Assembly (NCBI GenBank): GCA_002633025.1
Contig: NMRB01001693.1
Coordinates: 30,578 to 94,577 of the forward strand
Direction of reading: 5' to 3'
Length of the DNA: 64,000 nucleotides
DNA from: Notospermus geniculatus
Lineage: Eukaryota; Nemertea; Pilidiophora; Heteronemertea; Lineidae
The translations under genes were made by a program, and so were the position numbers. Shown piece after piece: positions 61,198 through 64,000 of the stretch. Numbering within the stretch: the stretch's first letter is position 1; every line of letters begins with the position of its first letter. A model generated the notes under the pieces. That model searched no databases, was not told where the DNA came from, and saw only the letters and a program-made list of their open reading frames with translations.

Positions 61198-61445
61198 ATA
61201 GACAAATCCCAAATTGACGTAAACGGGAAAGATCTGCGCACTTCCGCCGAAATAGCAACAAGAACCTCGATCTGAAACTGAATGACGTGACGCAGAGAAC
61301 CCCACGACAGTGACTTGGACAACGTTACGTCAGAGTTGACCATTGCTGAATCACGGATTGCGTCACGTCAGCTGGTTTCAGATCGAGGTTCTTGTTGCTA
61401 TTTCGGCGGAAGTGCGCAGAACTTGGAATTTGGGATTTGTCTATA
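61198..61445. mobile_element. Element A
   Basis: tatagacaaatcccaaattg to ggaatttgggatttgtctat; contains one N. Confidence 0.85.
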
Positions 61446-62131
61446 NTTTCGAGTAGGCATACAATGGAATACCATACAACGTACCTCCCATTCACACAAA
61501 TTATAAAGGGCGAACAATGCCAAAAGAGGAATGAATTTCTATTGAAAACAGGTTTAAAGTCAAAATCATCGTTTATTCTCCTTGAATCAAGAAAATGATT
61601 CTGTAACTTATCAGCGTCACTTCTTACCTAATCAAGGTTCAATCTACGGGGAGAATACTTGTTTGTGTACTTCTAGCCAAGTGCTCGCAGTTTTTGACCG
61701 CAAACCGCAAACCTACCACAACGTTTGCCATATGGGCGATCAATACTTACGAGATAGACGTGTACACGAAGCACTAGCTTCAAACAGTCGTGGCTGGGGT
61801 GCTTTTCTAATGCCATATTCGCTGCGTAAAACATGCCAAAACATCAATCAGACACGCCTCGCTTGCTGACTATTTCCACTCAACCCTAATCGGAGCCTCG
61901 CCTGAAGCACTAACACATAGAACAACCGGTGACCGGTATTCGGAAGAGGACCCAGTATTTATAAATATTTGTGTACATTTTGTAGTTGTGTGAATCTCAT
62001 TCTGAACATATCAACATAACTTGTGTATAATTTTATATAATGCTATATGTATATATTTTTATATAATGCTATATGTATACAATGTATATGATATGACACA
62101 TTAAAGAGGCTCTCTCACCTTACGCCTGTAA

Positions 62132-62560
62132 TTTAAAACGTCCCTCTAAAAACCTGGATGTATAAAGATGTAACACTTTTGATCAAAGAAAGTGTTTGAT
62201 AAACAACATCCCATTAATTTGGGCCTATTTCTTTACATATACAACTTTTAATACTAACACAAATCCCAAATTGACGAAAACGAGAAAGATCTGCGCACTT
62301 CCGCCGAAATGGCAAACAGAACCTCGGTCTGAAACCATCTGACACTGAATGACGTGACGCAGAAAACCCCACGACCATGTGACGACAGTGAGTTCGACGA
62401 CGTTGCGTCAGACTCGACCATTGCTGAATCATGGATTGCGTCACGTCAGCTCGTTTCAGGTCGAGGTTCTGTTTGCCATTTCGGCGGAAGTGCGCAGATC
62501 TGGGAATTTGGGATTTGTCTATAAGCTTGATAAAGGAGTATGTAAAATGTAAAAAAATAT
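62132..62560. repeat. Dispersed repeat holding an element A copy
   Basis: aaaacgtccctctaaaaacc to aacttttaata, then element A (62258-62521), then taagcttgataaaggag. Confidence 0.8.
62258..62521. mobile_element. Element A, nested
   Basis: acacaaatcccaaattgacg to gggaatttgggatttgtcta. The repeat it entered is uninterrupted at 50585-50605. Confidence 0.82.
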
Positions 62561-62757
62561 TTATGTGTTTTGAAACTCCTGCATCCCATGAATAAAAAGT
62601 GTTACACCCTTATTGGACTTGGGTTTGAAGGGTGAGACAGTCTCTTTAACTATCCATCTACATAAAACATGCACATTCCATTAGCTATAATGTAAATACT
62701 GTTGTAAATTTTTGCAGAAAAATATGGAATTCCAGAATGAAATATTGGGGTATGGGT

Positions 62758-63128
62758 ATAGAGGTTTCCCACTGACATCACACGGCCGCCATACTGGCCG
62801 TCAAAATGAAGCCTGGAGGCTGCCATCTTGTTCTCGGTTCGAACATTCAGCGGCCCGTACAGACCACTGGGAGCATACAACTCAACAAATCACTTTACCT
62901 CTCACAGTTTCTGAGCATAAGTAGTTGGTCTGGTGTGAAAACCGTGTTGAAAACAAAGCGAATAGTCCATACGGCTTGCTGTAGAACAGTGTAGAAGAAG
63001 AGGTCCGATGAATGCCGACAACGTAAAAACCACGTCAAAAACGCTGTGTTGATGCTGTGACATTGCGTCATTTGACGGCCAATATGGCAGATATTTGGAG
63101 CTGTGACGTCACGTGGGAAACCTCTATA
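62758..63128. mobile_element. Foldback element E
   Basis: tatagaggtttcccactgac to cacgtgggaaacctctata; close copy of 43610-43979. Confidence 0.88.
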
Positions 63129-63469
63129 CCGGTATGGTTAAAATTTTGAAAGATGATGAGAATTTTGAATCACCCGAGCCCAAACACTTTGGTTTTTGTT
63201 GGTATATGAGAGAAACATCCAGAAATATTTCTTTTACCGACTGTACCTCATTTCATTTCATACAAATAATATTCACATTTTTATACCATTTGCTAGAATT
63301 AACCACTGACCATACTGAATGTATATGTGTACAGTTTAATAATCATAGCAGTCATTAAGAACTTAAGACGTCCCTCTAAGAACCGGTTGGGGTCGAAAAT
63401 TCGCTAAGTTCTGGAAGTTGACTTCTTGATATTTACCCTCTAAAAACCTAGATGTTGTATTTAGATGGG

Positions 63470-63555
63470 GATTTGGCCTAGTGGTTAAGGCATGCTGCCC
63501 CTTAGTGCTGGCAATTGGTGCCTAATGCGAGGGTCCGTGGGTTCGAATCTGGTAG
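63470..63555 (+). repeat. tRNA-like sequence, degenerate
   Basis: tggcctagtggttaaggcat (A-box-like) and gtgggttcgaatctggtagg (B-box-like) with a long variable arm, as in tRNA-Leu/Ser-derived repeats. Acceptor stem does not pair. Confidence 0.45.
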
Positions 63556-63655
63556 GAAGCTACATGTATGTCTTTCGCCTTTAGAAACTCGTTTCTCTTT
63601 CATGTCCTCTAAAAACCTGGATGTTGTGTAAAGATGTTACACTTTCTGATCCCTT

Positions 63656-63778
63656 GGCCCGTATTCTAGAAGCCTCCTTAACTCTAACTAAGGTCCACTT
63701 TAAGCTTTTGTATTCTGCCCTGGAAACAATAGCTAAAGGTAAACCTTAGAGTTAAGGAAGCTTCTAGAATACGGCCCC
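63656..63778. repeat. Foldback element
   Basis: ggcccgtattctagaagcct pairs with agcttctagaatacggcccc; inner ccttaactct / agagttaagg. Confidence 0.82.
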
Positions 63779-64000
63779 TTGTATTGAGGTGTGACTTTAA
63801 TCAGGTGGTGACTTGCATGTCATAGAAATTGTTCATGAAAAGAGGTAAAATGTAGGCCAACATTGTTTTCTCTCACGTGACATATCACATCCATTGTGAC
63901 CAGTTCTAATAGCAGCTGCTTGTTGCCGTTGATCATCATTGGTCATCAGTTTATTAAACTATTATCACTGCTGTCCACTACTATTGTCAACCTGCAGAGA

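Larger units (their letters stand above)
60581..64000. other. Receptor 3' flank
   Basis: Elements throughout (60714-60943, 61198-61445, 62132-62560, 62758-63128, 63470-63555, 63656-63778, 63930-64000). ATTAAA at 62100 is a possible but distant poly(A) signal. No further gene seen. Confidence 0.55.

Overview
This window is animal nuclear DNA: short phase-matched exons with GT-AG introns, dense mobile-element debris, two runs of N, and no bacterial-style operons. Gene content (a two-RRM MEC-8/RBPMS protein, a heat shock factor, a Draper/MEGF10-type engulfment receptor) and the many foldback elements suggest a marine invertebrate, perhaps a deuterostome such as an echinoderm, hemichordate or amphioxus. 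I cannot fix the species from sequence alone.

Layout, all on the + strand. (1) About 1.6-17.0 kb: the 3' part of a MEC-8/RBPMS-like gene. It has the end of RRM1, an Ala/His/Pro-rich linker, the start and end of RRM2, and a short final exon; the middle of RRM2 probably lies in the 864-base gap at 15169-16032. (2) About 20.5-28.7 kb: the C-terminal half of a heat shock factor (HR-C and the activation-domain end, including a 24-nt microexon). No DNA-binding domain was found. (3) 29976-30269: a lone phase 1-1 Ig-like exon lacking both usual cysteines. (4) 32232-60580: a complete receptor model of 25 coding exons whose phases close exactly (3795 nt, 1264 residues): signal peptide, EMI domain, long EGF-like array, one membrane helix, and a tyrosine-rich tail with two NPxY and five YxxP motifs. 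I see no gene after 60580.

The rest is introns and intergenic DNA filled with non-autonomous elements: long-TIR foldbacks with 3-bp target duplications, TTAA-flanked elements, TA-flanked mariner/pogo-like elements, two tRNA-derived SINE families, a Penelope-type GIY-YIG fragment, and several tandem arrays. Nested insertions allow empty and filled sites to be compared inside the window. Some elements touch splice acceptors of the receptor gene.

The genes are not an operon and need not act together. The receptor would act at the surface of phagocytic cells, the MEC-8-like protein in RNA processing, and HSF in stress transcription. Assignments rest on reading translated exons against remembered family features; no database search was run.
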